Positions 7,934 through 15,772 are shown, counted from the first letter of the stretch. The stretch: DNA of 64,000 nt from Tsukamurella asaccharolytica (GCF_007858435.1 NZ_VIGW01000001.1:310001-374000), one strand, 5' to 3'. Notes: a model not told the origin generated them from the letters alone. Numbers and translations: made by a program.

Positions 7934-8416
7934 CTACCCGGCGCGCCGGTGCTGCGCCGCCGGATCGTCGAAGACAGCCGTGGACTGGGCGGCCGCGATG
8001 CGCCACACACCGTCATCCTTGGACAGGACGTACAGCGGCGCGGCGTCGGGGACCGCGGGGTGCGGCGCACCGTCGGGACCGAGGGGCCGCACGCGGACGC
8101 TGACCGCGGCGACGTCGGGGCGGATGAACAGGACCCGCTCCACGATGTAATCGGCGGCGCCGCGCGCCATCGAGCCGTTCACCGTGCGCGCGAGGAAGGC
8201 GTCGATCGCGGCGCGGCCGTGCAGGCGCCGGCCGTGCGCCGTGGTCCAGACGGCGTCGTCGCGGAACAGGGAACGCACGCGTGGAACGCTGCCGGCGCGC
8301 TGCGCCTCGAGCACCTCGACGACGAAGTCCACGATCGCCGAGGCGTCGGCGGGCGCGCCGTCGCCGAGGATGTCCGGAAGGTCGCGGGAGGGATCGCGCG
8401 CGAGGTCGTCAGCCAT
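7934..8416 (-). CDS. SgcJ/DUF4440-type SnoaL-like protein
   Basis: 160-aa NTF2-fold protein of the SgcJ/EcaC/DUF4440 type: ADASAIVDFVVEVLEAQRAG, DDAVWTTAHGRRLHGRAAID and LSKDDGVWRIAAAQST are the usual landmarks. No catalytic residue can be assigned; members are often stress- or metabolism-associated small-molecule binders. Start ATG at 8416 is chosen because GGAAG lies 2 bp upstream of it; the frame runs 7 codons further without support. It lies upstream of the KstR box and is transcribed towards it, so it is probably read with the Mce-associated gene only if transcription passes the 160-bp gap. Confidence 0.65.
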   Translation of the reverse strand: MADDLARDPSRDLPDILGDGAPADASAIVDFVVEVLEAQRAGSVPRVRSLFRDDAVWTTAHGRRLHGRAAIDAFLARTVNGSMARGAADYIVERVLFIRPDVAAVSVRVRPLGPDGAPHPAVPDAAPLYVLSKDDGVWRIAAAQSTAVFDDPAAQHRRAG

Positions 8417-8462
8417 GCTTCCAGGCTCGCGTATCAACCCCGGTTCAGGTCAAGCCTTCGGT

Positions 8463-8564
8463 TCAGCGCGATTCGATCGGAAGACGATCGGAATGGCGGT
8501 AGTACAGCTCGTTGACCAGGCGCAACAGCAGTAGCACGCCCATCACGATCAGCAGGAAGGTCAT
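8463..8564 (-). CDS. Possible 33-aa single-helix membrane peptide
   Basis: Short frame encoding 33 residues: a hydrophobic stretch (MTFLLIVMGVLLLLRLV) followed by a polar tail rich in Arg and Tyr, the shape of a bitopic small membrane protein. It sits 46 bp upstream of the SgcJ-like gene on the same strand, and its codons are G+C-rich at third positions, like the neighbours. Against it: no clear ribosome-binding site before the ATG and nothing by which I can name a family. Confidence 0.35.
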   Translation of the reverse strand: MTFLLIVMGVLLLLRLVNELYYRHSDRLPIESR

Positions 8565-8629
8565 GGTTCGAAACGCTATTGCCGAGCCGTTCCGCCCGGA
8601 AGGGTCGTTGATGCGACCCTGACGCGTCC

Positions 8630-8659
8630 TTGACGTCGCAGCCGAAAAACTGATATCAC
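8630..8659 (+). promoter_or_regulatory. Putative promoter of the SPFH/RHH operon
   Basis: TTGACG (8630-8635), an 18-bp spacer, then TATCAC (8654-8659). The -10 lies inside the left arm of the palindrome at 8647-8680, so an operator-bound protein would block RNA polymerase. Predicted from sequence only. Confidence 0.5.
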
Positions 8660-8680
8660 TTAGATAAGTGATATCAGTTT
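8647..8680. promoter_or_regulatory. 34-bp perfect palindromic operator before the SPFH gene
   Basis: Two 16-bp arms (AAACTGATATCACTTA and its exact complement) separated by only 2 bp. Each arm contains the self-complementary octamer TGATATCA (8651-8658 and 8669-8676), 18 bp centre to centre. It is an AT-rich island in G+C-rich DNA and touches the Shine-Dalgarno sequence AAGGAGG (8681-8687). Best read as the operator of the ribbon-helix-helix protein encoded as the second gene, a family that binds repeated short palindromes. As RNA it would also fold into a hairpin next to the ribosome site. Confidence 0.75.
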
Positions 8681-8690
8681 AAGGAGGGTG

Positions 8691-9611
8691 ATGACAGGCA
8701 TCGTTCAACCCGAGGACACCCAGGTGGCCATCACGGAGCGGCCGGCGTGGCACGCCGGGGCCGGCGCCGCGGTCGCCGCGTTCTTCGGCTTCCTGGCGCT
8801 GGCCGCAGGTGCCGCCGGCCTGGTCGTGCTGGCGATCTCGACGAAGACACCCGCCCTGATCGCGGTGAGCGTACTGCTCGTCATCGCAGCGCTGCTGCTC
8901 ATCAGCATGGTCGTGGTCGTCGCGCCCGGCCACACTCTCGTGGTGCAACTCTTCGGCCGGTACGTCGGCACCGTGCGCAGCCAGGGACTCGGCCTCGTGC
9001 TGCCGCTGACCACCCGGCAGCGGGTCTCGGTGCGCGTGCACAACTTCGAGACCGCCGAGCTCAAGGTCAACGACTTCACGGGCAACCCCGTGAACATCGC
9101 GTCGATCATCGTGTGGCAGGTCGCGGACACCGCGCGGGCCACGTTCGCGGTGGAGGACTACGAGGAGTTCATCGTCTCGCAGGCGGAGTCCGCGCTCCGG
9201 CACGTGACCACGAGCCACCCGTACGACGCCGACGACGCGGTCGCCGGCGCGACGTCGCTGCGCGGATCCACCGACCAGGTGGCCGCGGAGCTGGCCGAGC
9301 AGGTCGCCGCCCGCGTCGAGCTGGCCGGCCTGGAGATCCTCGAGGCCCGCATCTCGTCGCTGGCCTACGCCCCCGAGATCGCCCAGGCGATGCTGCAGCG
9401 GCAGCAGGCCTCGGCGCTGCTCGCGGCGCGGGAGAAGATCGTCGAGGGCGCGGTGGGCATCGTCGAGAACGCGCTCACGCGGCTCGAGGACAACGGCACC
9501 GTCGAGCTCGACGACGACCGGCGCGCGGCGATGGTCTCGAACCTGCTGGTGGTCCTGTGCTCCGACAGCCGCACCACGCCCGTCGTGAACACGGGGAGCC
9601 TGTACAGCTAG
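8691..9611 (+). CDS. SPFH/band-7 domain membrane protein
   Basis: 306 aa with two N-terminal transmembrane helices (about 24-50 and 54-75), then an SPFH (stomatin/prohibitin/flotillin) domain beginning [20 protein letters not shown] and running through [20 protein letters not shown], followed by a charged helical region ([19 protein letters not shown]) typical of the oligomerising coiled coil. Such proteins form membrane-bound rings that organise lipids or proteases; the specific role is unknown. AAGGAGG lies only 3 bp before the ATG at 8691 (a GTG at 8688 would be even closer), an unusually tight spacing. Stop TAG overlaps the GTG of the RHH gene, implying obligatory co-translation. Confidence 0.8.
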   Translation: MTGIVQPEDTQVAITERPAWHAGAGAAVAAFFGFLALAAGAAGLVVLAISTKTPALIAVSVLLVIAALLLISMVVVVAPGHTLVVQLFGRYVGTVRSQGLGLVLPLTTRQRVSVRVHNFETAELKVNDFTGNPVNIASIIVWQVADTARATFAVEDYEEFIVSQAESALRHVTTSHPYDADDAVAGATSLRGSTDQVAAELAEQVAARVELAGLEILEARISSLAYAPEIAQAMLQRQQASALLAAREKIVEGAVGIVENALTRLEDNGTVELDDDRRAAMVSNLLVVLCSDSRTTPVVNTGSLYS

Positions 9612-9886
9612 TGGGCTCGACCGACTCCTCCGAGCGCCCTGCCGCGGACGACCGACCGGAGCGGGGCCGCAAGGCGGTCCCGCTCCGGATCGACCCCGAG
9701 GTGTACCGGGCTCTGGCGAAATGGGCCGCGGACGATCTACGCAGCGTCAACGCGCAGATCGAGGTCCTGCTGCGCCGGGCGCTCGACGATGCCGGGCGGA
9801 TGCCACGGAAAGCGCAGCCGATGCGCGGCCCCGGGCGGCCGCCTGCAAACCCTGACCAGCGCTCATCACCGTTGCCCGAGGAGTAA
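9611..9886 (+). CDS. Ribbon-helix-helix (Arc/MetJ-like) DNA-binding protein
   Basis: 91 aa. Residues 20-65 form an RHH module: the strand RKAVPLRID, helix [16 protein letters not shown], and [18 protein letters not shown], as in Arc and HicB/CopG antitoxins. Basic, Pro/Arg-rich C-terminal tail. Translationally coupled to the SPFH gene (TAGTG). No toxin partner is visible, so I read it as the local regulator that binds the TGATATCA palindrome at 8647-8680 and silences its own operon. The stop codon lies inside an IdeR-like box that serves the next gene. Confidence 0.75.
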   Translation: MGSTDSSERPAADDRPERGRKAVPLRIDPEVYRALAKWAADDLRSVNAQIEVLLRRALDDAGRMPRKAQPMRGPGRPPANPDQRSSPLPEE

Positions 9887-9902
9887 GGCGAGCGTAACCT
9901 TC
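9884..9902. promoter_or_regulatory. IdeR/DtxR-like iron box
   Basis: TAAGGCGAGCGTAACCTTC agrees with the 19-bp consensus TWAGGTWAGSCTWACCTWA at 15 of 19 positions by eye. It starts at the stop codon of the RHH gene and ends 48 bp before the siderophore-binding lipoprotein, the expected place for iron repression. The mismatches are in the centre and at the last base. Confidence 0.55.
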
Positions 9903-9950
9903 CTTCCCGATCCTCGTGAAGCACGCGGGGAGGAAGGAAGCCCGGAACCC

Positions 9951-10943
9951 ATGAAGCTCTCCCTGGCGCGCGTGACGCTCGCCGCGCTCACGATCGGCGC
10001 GCTCACGGCGTGCGGCAGCGGCGCACCGTCGGACACGACGGCCAGCAGCAGCGCCGCCGGCGGCGCGTTCCCGCGGACCGTCGAGCACGCGATGGGCAGC
10101 ACGACCATCCCGAGCCAGCCGCAGCGCGTCGCCGCGCTGGACGCCTCCTTCACCGACGCGACGCTCATGCTCGACACCCAGGTGGTCGCGTTCACCGAGT
10201 ACAACACCTTGGGCGACAAGCTCCCTGACTACCTCGGGGCGTCCGCGACGAACTACGGCGCCCAGGCGCAGAGCGTCGGCAAGCTAGCGGCCCCGTCGCT
10301 GGAGAAGATCGTCGCGGTGAAGCCCGACCTCATCGTGAGCGCCAAGGTGCGGCACGCCAAGGAGTACGCGCAGCTCACCGGCATCGCGCCGACGGTCTTC
10401 AGCGAAACCACCGGGCCGACGTGGAAGGACAACATCCGCCTGCTCGCGAAGGCCCTCGGCAAGGAGAGCCTGGCCGAGCAGCGCCTGTCCGAGTACGAGG
10501 CGCAGGCACGTCGCGTCGGTGACGCCGTGAAGGCCAAGTCCGGACCCGACACCACCATCTCGGTGGTCCGCTTCCTCGACGGTCCCACGCGCATGTACGG
10601 GAAGAAATCCTTCTCCGGCATCGTGCTCCAGGACGCCGGCCTCGCGCGGCCGGCCTCGCAGAACATCGACGAGTTCATGACCGAGATCAGCGCCGAGCGC
10701 ATCCCCTCGGCCGACGGCACGAAGATCTTCGTGACGACCAACGGCGGCAAGGGCGTCGATTCGCTCACCACCTACCGGCAGAACCCGCTGTGGGCGCCGC
10801 TCGAACCGCGGACCGTGGAGGTCAAGGACGCCGAATGGATGAGCGCCGTGAGCGTGCAGGGCGCGTACCACATCCTCGCGGACCTCGCGAAGGCCTTCGA
10901 CGTGCCCGGCCCCGTGATTCCGTCCTGGATCTCGGGGAAGTAG
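9951..10943 (+). CDS. Iron-siderophore ABC transporter substrate-binding lipoprotein (FecB-like)
   Basis: 330 aa. Residues 1-21 form a lipoprotein signal ending in ALTAC-G (lipobox), so the mature protein is anchored outside the membrane by a diacylglyceryl cysteine. The rest is a periplasmic-binding-protein fold of the iron-complex class: TIPSQPQRVAALDASFTDAT, KLAAPSLEKIVAVKPDLIVS, KGVDSLTTYRQNPLWAPL. No permease or ATPase genes adjoin it, so it must work with a transporter encoded elsewhere, like other orphan FecB-type proteins. GGAGGAAGGA lies upstream of the ATG, and an IdeR-like box precedes it. Confidence 0.85.
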   Translation: MKLSLARVTLAALTIGALTACGSGAPSDTTASSSAAGGAFPRTVEHAMGSTTIPSQPQRVAALDASFTDATLMLDTQVVAFTEYNTLGDKLPDYLGASATNYGAQAQSVGKLAAPSLEKIVAVKPDLIVSAKVRHAKEYAQLTGIAPTVFSETTGPTWKDNIRLLAKALGKESLAEQRLSEYEAQARRVGDAVKAKSGPDTTISVVRFLDGPTRMYGKKSFSGIVLQDAGLARPASQNIDEFMTEISAERIPSADGTKIFVTTNGGKGVDSLTTYRQNPLWAPLEPRTVEVKDAEWMSAVSVQGAYHILADLAKAFDVPGPVIPSWISGK

Positions 10944-10991
10944 GTCGACGCTGCCGGGTCGGCCGGCCCTGCGGGCGATAGATTCCACGGC

Positions 10992-11492
10992 ATGACCCAG
11001 CCCACGATCGAGCCGAGCACGCTCGAAGCACCGATAGCGGAACAGTTCGAGATCTTCCTCGACGAGCACCGCGCCAGGCTCGCTGCGACGCTCGACGGAC
11101 TCACCGAGGAAGAGGCGCGGGTCTCGCTCGTGCCGTCGCGCACGACGCTCCTCGGCCTGGTGAAGCACGGCGTGTTCGTCGAGAAGGTGTGGTTCGACTC
11201 CGCACTCCGCGGCCGGTCGCGCGCCGAGATCGGCATCCCCGAGACCCCGGACGAGTCGTTCGTCCTCGTCGACGCCGACGACATCGCCTCGGTGCGCGCC
11301 ACCTACGCCGAGGCGTGCGCCGCATCGCGCCGGGCGACCGCGGGCCTCGCCCTCAACCATGTCCTCCCCGGACACCGGCTCGGCCCCCTCCCCCTCCGAT
11401 GGGCCTACCTCCACGTCCTGCGCGAGCTGGCACAACACCTCGGGCACGCAGACATCCTGCGGGAGCAGGTGCTGGCGAGACGGCCCAGTTGA
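10992..11492 (+). CDS. DinB-like (DUF664) four-helix metalloprotein
   Basis: 166-aa DinB/YfiT-fold protein: FEIFLDEHRARLAATLDGLT, the metal-ligand positions LVKHGVFVEKVWF and RELAQHLGHADILREQ with the expected histidines. Members include mycothiol-dependent enzymes and are cytosolic; the thiol and substrate cannot be told from sequence. It follows the siderophore-binding lipoprotein by 48 bp and precedes tRNA-Thr, with no strong sign of an operon. Confidence 0.8.
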   Translation: MTQPTIEPSTLEAPIAEQFEIFLDEHRARLAATLDGLTEEEARVSLVPSRTTLLGLVKHGVFVEKVWFDSALRGRSRAEIGIPETPDESFVLVDADDIASVRATYAEACAASRRATAGLALNHVLPGHRLGPLPLRWAYLHVLRELAQHLGHADILREQVLARRPS

Positions 11493-11562
11493 GCGGTGCA
11501 TTTGGTGGTCGACGGGGCGGTCAGTACACTTGGTCCTCGGTCCGGCGTTCGCGTGGGACCAC

Positions 11563-11638
11563 GCTGCCTTAGCTCAGTCGGTAGAGCGCTTCACTCGTAA
11601 TGAAAAGGTCGCGAGTTCGATTCTCGCAGGCAGCTCCA
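11563..11638 (+). tRNA. tRNA-Thr (anticodon CGT)
   Basis: Complete cloverleaf: acceptor GCTGCCT/AGGCAGC, D-arm GCTC..GAGC, anticodon loop CTCGTAA reading ACG codons, T-arm GCGAG-TTCGATT-CTCGC, discriminator T and an encoded CCA (11636-11638). Base 27-43 (C-A) is a mismatch at the top of the anticodon stem. A terminator hairpin follows 2 bp after CCA. Confidence 0.97.
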
Positions 11639-11640
11639 TC

Positions 11641-11673
11641 AGGCCAGGTCAGAATAGCTTTCTGACCTGGCCT
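11641..11673 (+). terminator. Terminator of tRNA-Thr
   Basis: Perfect 13-bp stem AGGCCAGGTCAGA / TCTGACCTGGCCT with a 7-nt loop (ATAGCTT), directly after the tRNA. Confidence 0.88.
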
Positions 11674-11855
11674 CAGCCGTGTCCGGCCCCTCCAAGGGAC
11701 GGATACGGGTCGAAATCTCGTCGGGACGCCGTGGAGTCCGGAACCACGCCATCCCGACCGACGTAGATTCGGATTCGGTCACCTCGCTGCACGGCTCGTC
11801 GACGTACTGCCTGCCCGAAGCTGGCCGAGGTGATGCGACGACCGCACCACGCAGG

Positions 11856-12269
11856 TCAGGAGGTCGCCTTCCGGAGCAGTTCGCCTAGCGCACGCTGCTC
11901 AACCTCGGACAGGGCGTCGATCGGGGCGTCCCGGAGCAAGGCGTCGAGAACATTGCGGCGACACCCGAGGCCTGCGTCGGTGAGTGCAAGAAGCTTTGCA
12001 CGGCGGTCCGAAGGGTGCGGCTGACGCTCGACGAGGCCCTGAGCTTCCATACGGTCGACAACGTAGCCAGCATTGGACGCCTCACAGCACATGCGTTCGG
12101 CGAGTTCCTTCAGCGTGATCGGCCCCGACAACTCCCGGAGTGCAACCGCTTGCGACGCAGTGATTCCGAGTTCGTCGGCCACACCCCTGACGTGCGCATC
12201 CATCTGCTGGTTCATGCGAGCCAGCAGACGACAGAGCTCCACATTCTTCTCTGCAGGCTTCATGGTCAC
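11856..12269 (-). CDS. MarR-family transcriptional repressor
   Basis: 137-aa winged-helix protein: dimer helix ELCRLLARMNQQMDAH, recognition region GPITLKELAERMCCEASNAG, and the wing MEAQGLVERQPHPSDRRAK, whose Asp-Arg-Arg is the MarR signature. GTG start at 12269 has GAGG 6 bp upstream; an ATG two codons later is the alternative. Divergent from an MFS pump, the standard layout in which MarR represses the pump until a toxic ligand binds. Less biased codon use than the flanking genes suggests recent arrival. About 180 bp between its stop and the tRNA terminator hold nothing I recognise. Confidence 0.88.
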   Translation of the reverse strand: MTMKPAEKNVELCRLLARMNQQMDAHVRGVADELGITASQAVALRELSGPITLKELAERMCCEASNAGYVVDRMEAQGLVERQPHPSDRRAKLLALTDAGLGCRRNVLDALLRDAPIDALSEVEQRALGELLRKATS

Positions 12270-12292
12270 ATCATACCTCGCGACACTTTGAG

Positions 12293-12334
12293 TTGATGCA
12301 ATCCGAGTTCGGTGTATATAGTCCTAACTCGGAT
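12293..12334 (+). promoter_or_regulatory. MFS pump promoter overlapped by a MarR-type operator
   Basis: -35 TTGATG (12293-12298), 16-bp spacer, -10 TATATA (12315-12320). The promoter is bracketed by a perfect 9-bp inverted repeat ATCCGAGTT (12301-12309) / AACTCGGAT (12326-12334), so one bound repressor would cover both spacer and start point. GGGAGG (12357-12362) precedes the pump ATG. Confidence 0.6.
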
Positions 12335-12369
12335 CATTACAGTTCGAATAATTTCCGGGAGGCTCTCTC

Positions 12370-13738
12370 ATGGTTGACCCGCAACGACGCGTCGCCACCT
12401 CGCCCCTGCTCCTGGCAGCCCTCGCAACAGCACAGTTGCTCATCGGCCTGGACTACAACATCGTGTTCGTAGCTTTGCCGGAGATCGCAGACCTGGGCTT
12501 TTCGGGGGAGACACTCCAGTGGGTTGTCAGTGCCTACGCGATCATGTTCGGCGGATTCCTGCTGCTGTGCGGCAAGATGACAGACGCGCTAGGACGAAGG
12601 AGGATGTTCCTTGCCGGACTGGCTCTGTTCGCGCTCGGTTCGATCCTGGGCGCGTTCGCCACTTCGGAGTGGATGCTCGTCGTCGGCCGGGGCATTCAGG
12701 GTCTCGGCGGCGCCGCCCTCGCCCCGTCGACGTTGGCACTCCTCAGCGCCGGTTTCGCCGAAGGAGCGGCACGCAACAAGGCGCTCGGCAGCTGCAGGGT
12801 CATCCGGCATGGTCCTCGGATCCATCCTCGGCGGAGTACTCACCGACGCGTTGGGATGGCGGTCGGTGTTCGCGATCAACCTCCCGATCGTGCTCGTCAT
12901 CATCCTGTTGACCCTGCGCGCCGTGCCGGCCGACGACAGCCGTCCAATCCTCGATCGCATCGACATTCCAGGCGCCGTCCTGACTACCGCCACCGCCATC
13001 CTCATCGTCATGGGCTTCACGTTCGCCGCAGAGAATGGCTGGAACTCACCGACGACTCTGACTGCCCTCGGCTCCGGCATCGTCAGCGCAGCGGCGCTTC
13101 TGTTCGTGGAGGGACGCACCCGAGACCCGCTGCTCGACATTCACCGCTTCCGCAACCGACACCTGGCTACAGGTACCGCCTCAACGTTCCTATTCATGGC
13201 CAGCTTTGGAGCTACCGCGTACTTCCTGACCCTGTATTTCCAGCAGACGCGTTCACTAAGCCCAATTGTCACCGGCCTCGCTTTCGTGATTCCCTGCATC
13301 GGTGTACTTCTCGGCACCACCGTCGGAGCGCGACTAGCAACCAGCGCAGGCCTGCGCGCCGCGATGACGACCGGCCAAACCATTGGACTGATCGGCGTCG
13401 CCGCGTTCGCAATCATCGTCGACACCAGGACGGACTGGGGGATCGTCCTCGCGCTGGCCGCCGTCTTCAGTATCGGCCAGGGCATCGTGTTCACCACTAT
13501 GTTCGCCACCGCCACGACAAACACCCCTGACACCGAGCAAGGGACCGCCAGCGGCATCGCGACCGCCGGCCAGCAACTCGGGGGCGCAATCGGACTCGCA
13601 GTACTCGTGAACATCACCGCGGCCACTAGCGGGCCTGCGCTCACGACGGCCATGACCGCAATCGCTGCCATCATCGGCCTGGGACTCGCCATCGGGCTAT
13701 TCATCCCTCGACCCCCGTCTCAGGTCACAGCCCGATGA
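12370..13738 (+). pseudogene. Frameshifted DHA2-family (EmrB/QacA-type) MFS drug exporter
   Basis: Frame 1 from the ATG at 12370 encodes the N-terminal helices (LLIGLDYNIVFVALPEIADL, motif-A loop GKMTDALGRRRMF) up to RNKALG. The homologous sequence then continues in another frame from AAGSSGMVLGSILGGVLTDA to the stop at 13738. The break is at about 12783-12795. Relatives read NKALG-xWG-AAGSSG here, so loss of 8 bp (three residues minus one base) would explain both the gap and the shift. Total length is 3n+1. If real, the pump is inactive though its MarR repressor, promoter and ribosome site are intact; a sequencing or assembly error is the alternative. Confidence 0.8.
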
Positions 13739-13779
13739 GACCGCTACGACCCCCGATCAGACAAGGCCGAGAAAGTCCG

Positions 13780-14643
13780 TCAACGATGCTCAGCCGCGCC
13801 CGCCTGGGCGGAGGCGGCGTCGACGGTCTGTGCGAGTAGAACTGCGATCGTCATCGGCCCTACTCCTCCTGGAACAGGCGTGATCATCGACGCCCGATTT
13901 GCCACGCTCTCGAAATCGACATCGCCGACGTTACCCACGTTGTAGCCCGCATCCACGACGATCACGCCGTCCTCGAGTGCGTCGCCTCGGATGAGAAGCG
14001 GGCGACCGGCGGCGGCGATGACCACGTCCGCGGTAGCCAGATGAACGTCCAGGTCACGGGTCCGTGAGTGACATACCGTCACCGTCGCGCCGCGGCCCAA
14101 CAGGAGCGCAGCCATCGGTTTGCCGAGAATCGCGCTGCGCCCCACCACCACAGCGTTCTTGCCTGCAAGGTCGACTTCATGGTGATCGAGCAGTCGGATG
14201 ATGCCCCCTGGCGTGCAGGAGCGGAAGCCTGGATGCCCCAGCGCCATCGCTGCGAAGGAGGCTGAGGTCACCCCGTCGACATCCTTGGCAGGAGCGATCG
14301 CGTCGAAGACTGCTCGTTCGTCGACACCAGTTCCCATTGGATGCTGCACCAGAATGCCGTGCACCTCGGGATCGTTCGACAGACCGCCGATTGTGTCAAC
14401 CAGCTCGCTCGTCGTTGTTCCTCCCGGAAGTCCGACGTGTCGAGCGCCGAGACCGAGCTGTTCACACTTTCGGGTCTTCATCCGCACGTACGTCACCGAC
14501 GCGGGATCGTCGCCCACGAGGACTGTAGCGAGCGTCGGGCGAACACCCTCCTGCGCGCACAGTCGCGCCGCTCGCTCAGCGGTATCAGCGTTGGTGCGGG
14601 CGGCAAGCTCGATACCGCGCATCAATATAGGGGAACGGGACAT
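13780..14643 (-). CDS. folD: FolD-type methylene-THF dehydrogenase/methenyl-THF cyclohydrolase
   Basis: 287-aa enzyme of one-carbon metabolism interconverting 5,10-methylene-, methenyl- and 10-formyl-tetrahydrofolate. Catalytic residues are present: Tyr52/Lys56 in TYVRMKTRKCEQLG, Gln100 in HGILVQ, Asp123 in KDVDG; the NADP site is VVGRSAILGKPMAALLL, and TPVPGGVGPMT is conserved. Oddity: the near-invariant LPLP after Gln is replaced by HPMG, which suggests a divergent, probably secondary FolD. AGGAGG lies 4 bp before the ATG. It converges on the broken MFS gene and shares its less G+C-biased codons, so it may belong to the same acquired segment. Confidence 0.85.
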   Translation of the reverse strand: MSRSPILMRGIELAARTNADTAERAARLCAQEGVRPTLATVLVGDDPASVTYVRMKTRKCEQLGLGARHVGLPGGTTTSELVDTIGGLSNDPEVHGILVQHPMGTGVDERAVFDAIAPAKDVDGVTSASFAAMALGHPGFRSCTPGGIIRLLDHHEVDLAGKNAVVVGRSAILGKPMAALLLGRGATVTVCHSRTRDLDVHLATADVVIAAAGRPLLIRGDALEDGVIVVDAGYNVGNVGDVDFESVANRASMITPVPGGVGPMTIAVLLAQTVDAASAQAGAAEHR

Positions 14644-14764
14644 GTGACCTCCTGGTGCAACTCATATGCCCAGGCGCACGGCCGAACGGTGAGGCCGTTC
14701 CACGGTGGTGCTCCACCTTCCGCGCCAGTCACGACCTGATCGTCACGATACCGCGAACTGCGGC

Positions 14765-15736
14765 TCAGCGGATCAGCCGCGGGATCAGGCGGACGAACAG
14801 CACCATCACCACGAGCTCAACGAGGGTCTGGGTGACCACCACGAGCGGCGCCAGCTCGTACTCCATCGGGAGGGCGAGGACAAGCGGAAGGATCACCAGC
14901 GAGTTCCGCGTGACGCCGCTGAACACCACACTCCGACGGCTCGGCACGTCCAACCGGGCGAGCCGGCCCGCGGCGGCGCCGATCGGCGTCATCACCGCCG
15001 CGAACAGCACATAGACCGGGATCGTGAGCAGCAGCGACGAGAGCTGGTCACGCACGCCCGCGATCTGCGACGCCACCACGACGGCCAGCGTCAGCACCAT
15101 GATCGGCACCATCGCGCCGACCACCCCGTCGGCGAGCACGGCACCCCACCGAGTCCGGGCCGCCGCCCACTGCGTCACCCCCGCGAGCAGCAGCGGCACC
15201 GCGATCACCCACGCGAAGGCCGCGAGGAACGGCCCGTAGTCGATGGTCCGCACCACGTCCGCCCCGACGAACACCCACAGGTACAGCGGCAGCATCGCCA
15301 TTTGCACCAGCATGAGCAGGGGCGCGGCGGCGAGCAGCCGGTCCTTCGCACCGCCGGCGAGGCCGCTGAACACGATCACGTAGTCGACGCACGGCGTGAG
15401 CAGCACGAACAGGACGCCCACGAGCAGGACCCGGTCGTGCGCGACGATCCGCGACAGCAGCAGCACCACGACCGGCACCGCCACGAAGTTCACCGCCAGC
15501 ACCGTGACCACGAAGCGCACATCCCGCAGCGCCTCGCCCATCCGCGCGAACGGGATCCCCAGGAAGGTGGCGTACAGCAGCAGCGCGAGCACCGGGTTGA
15601 TGACGGCCTCGGCGGGGCCCGCCACCGTCGGGACCCCGAGCCCGAGCACGGCCCCAAGCCCCAGCCCGGCCAAGTACAGCGGGACCTGCCGGGCCTCCGC
15701 CCAGTCGGCCGCCGACCGCATTCCCGTCACGCGCAC
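14765..15736 (-). CDS. BASS-superfamily transporter (bile acid:Na+ symporter / arsenite-permease-like)
   Basis: About 321-323 aa with roughly ten hydrophobic helices and short loops. Landmarks are NPVLALLLYATFLGIPFA, the discontinuous-helix segment LLTPCVDYVIVFSGLAGG and FSGVTRNSLVILPLVLALP, which place it in the BASS/ACR3-like family. The TPCxD motif resembles ACR3-type arsenite carriers, but no other ars gene is near, so the substrate is open. Start is GTG at 15736 or, better placed behind AAGG, GTG at 15730. Divergent from the PucR-type regulator, 36 bp apart, hence possibly under its control. Confidence 0.75.
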   Translation of the reverse strand: MRVTGMRSAADWAEARQVPLYLAGLGLGAVLGLGVPTVAGPAEAVINPVLALLLYATFLGIPFARMGEALRDVRFVVTVLAVNFVAVPVVVLLLSRIVAHDRVLLVGVLFVLLTPCVDYVIVFSGLAGGAKDRLLAAAPLLMLVQMAMLPLYLWVFVGADVVRTIDYGPFLAAFAWVIAVPLLLAGVTQWAAARTRWGAVLADGVVGAMVPIMVLTLAVVVASQIAGVRDQLSSLLLTIPVYVLFAAVMTPIGAAAGRLARLDVPSRRSVVFSGVTRNSLVILPLVLALPMEYELAPLVVVTQTLVELVVMVLFVRLIPRLIR

Positions 15737-15772
15737 ACCTTAGTTCGCACCGCGGTCAGTAAGGTTCCAGCC

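Noticed and set aside
8444-8459. ATCAACCCCGGTTC as a third KstR-type box
   Set aside because: The AAC and GTT halves are 4 bp apart instead of 2, so it does not fit TnnAACnnGTTnnA.
9611-9886. Antitoxin of a toxin-antitoxin pair
   Set aside because: The RHH fold fits, but the only linked gene is a membrane SPFH protein with no toxin-like features.
14640-14764. Possible right-hand attachment site matching the tRNA-Thr 3' end
   Set aside because: I searched by eye for a copy of TTCGATTCTCGCAGGCAGC and saw none, and no integrase gene is present. The acquired-segment idea rests on composition and content only.
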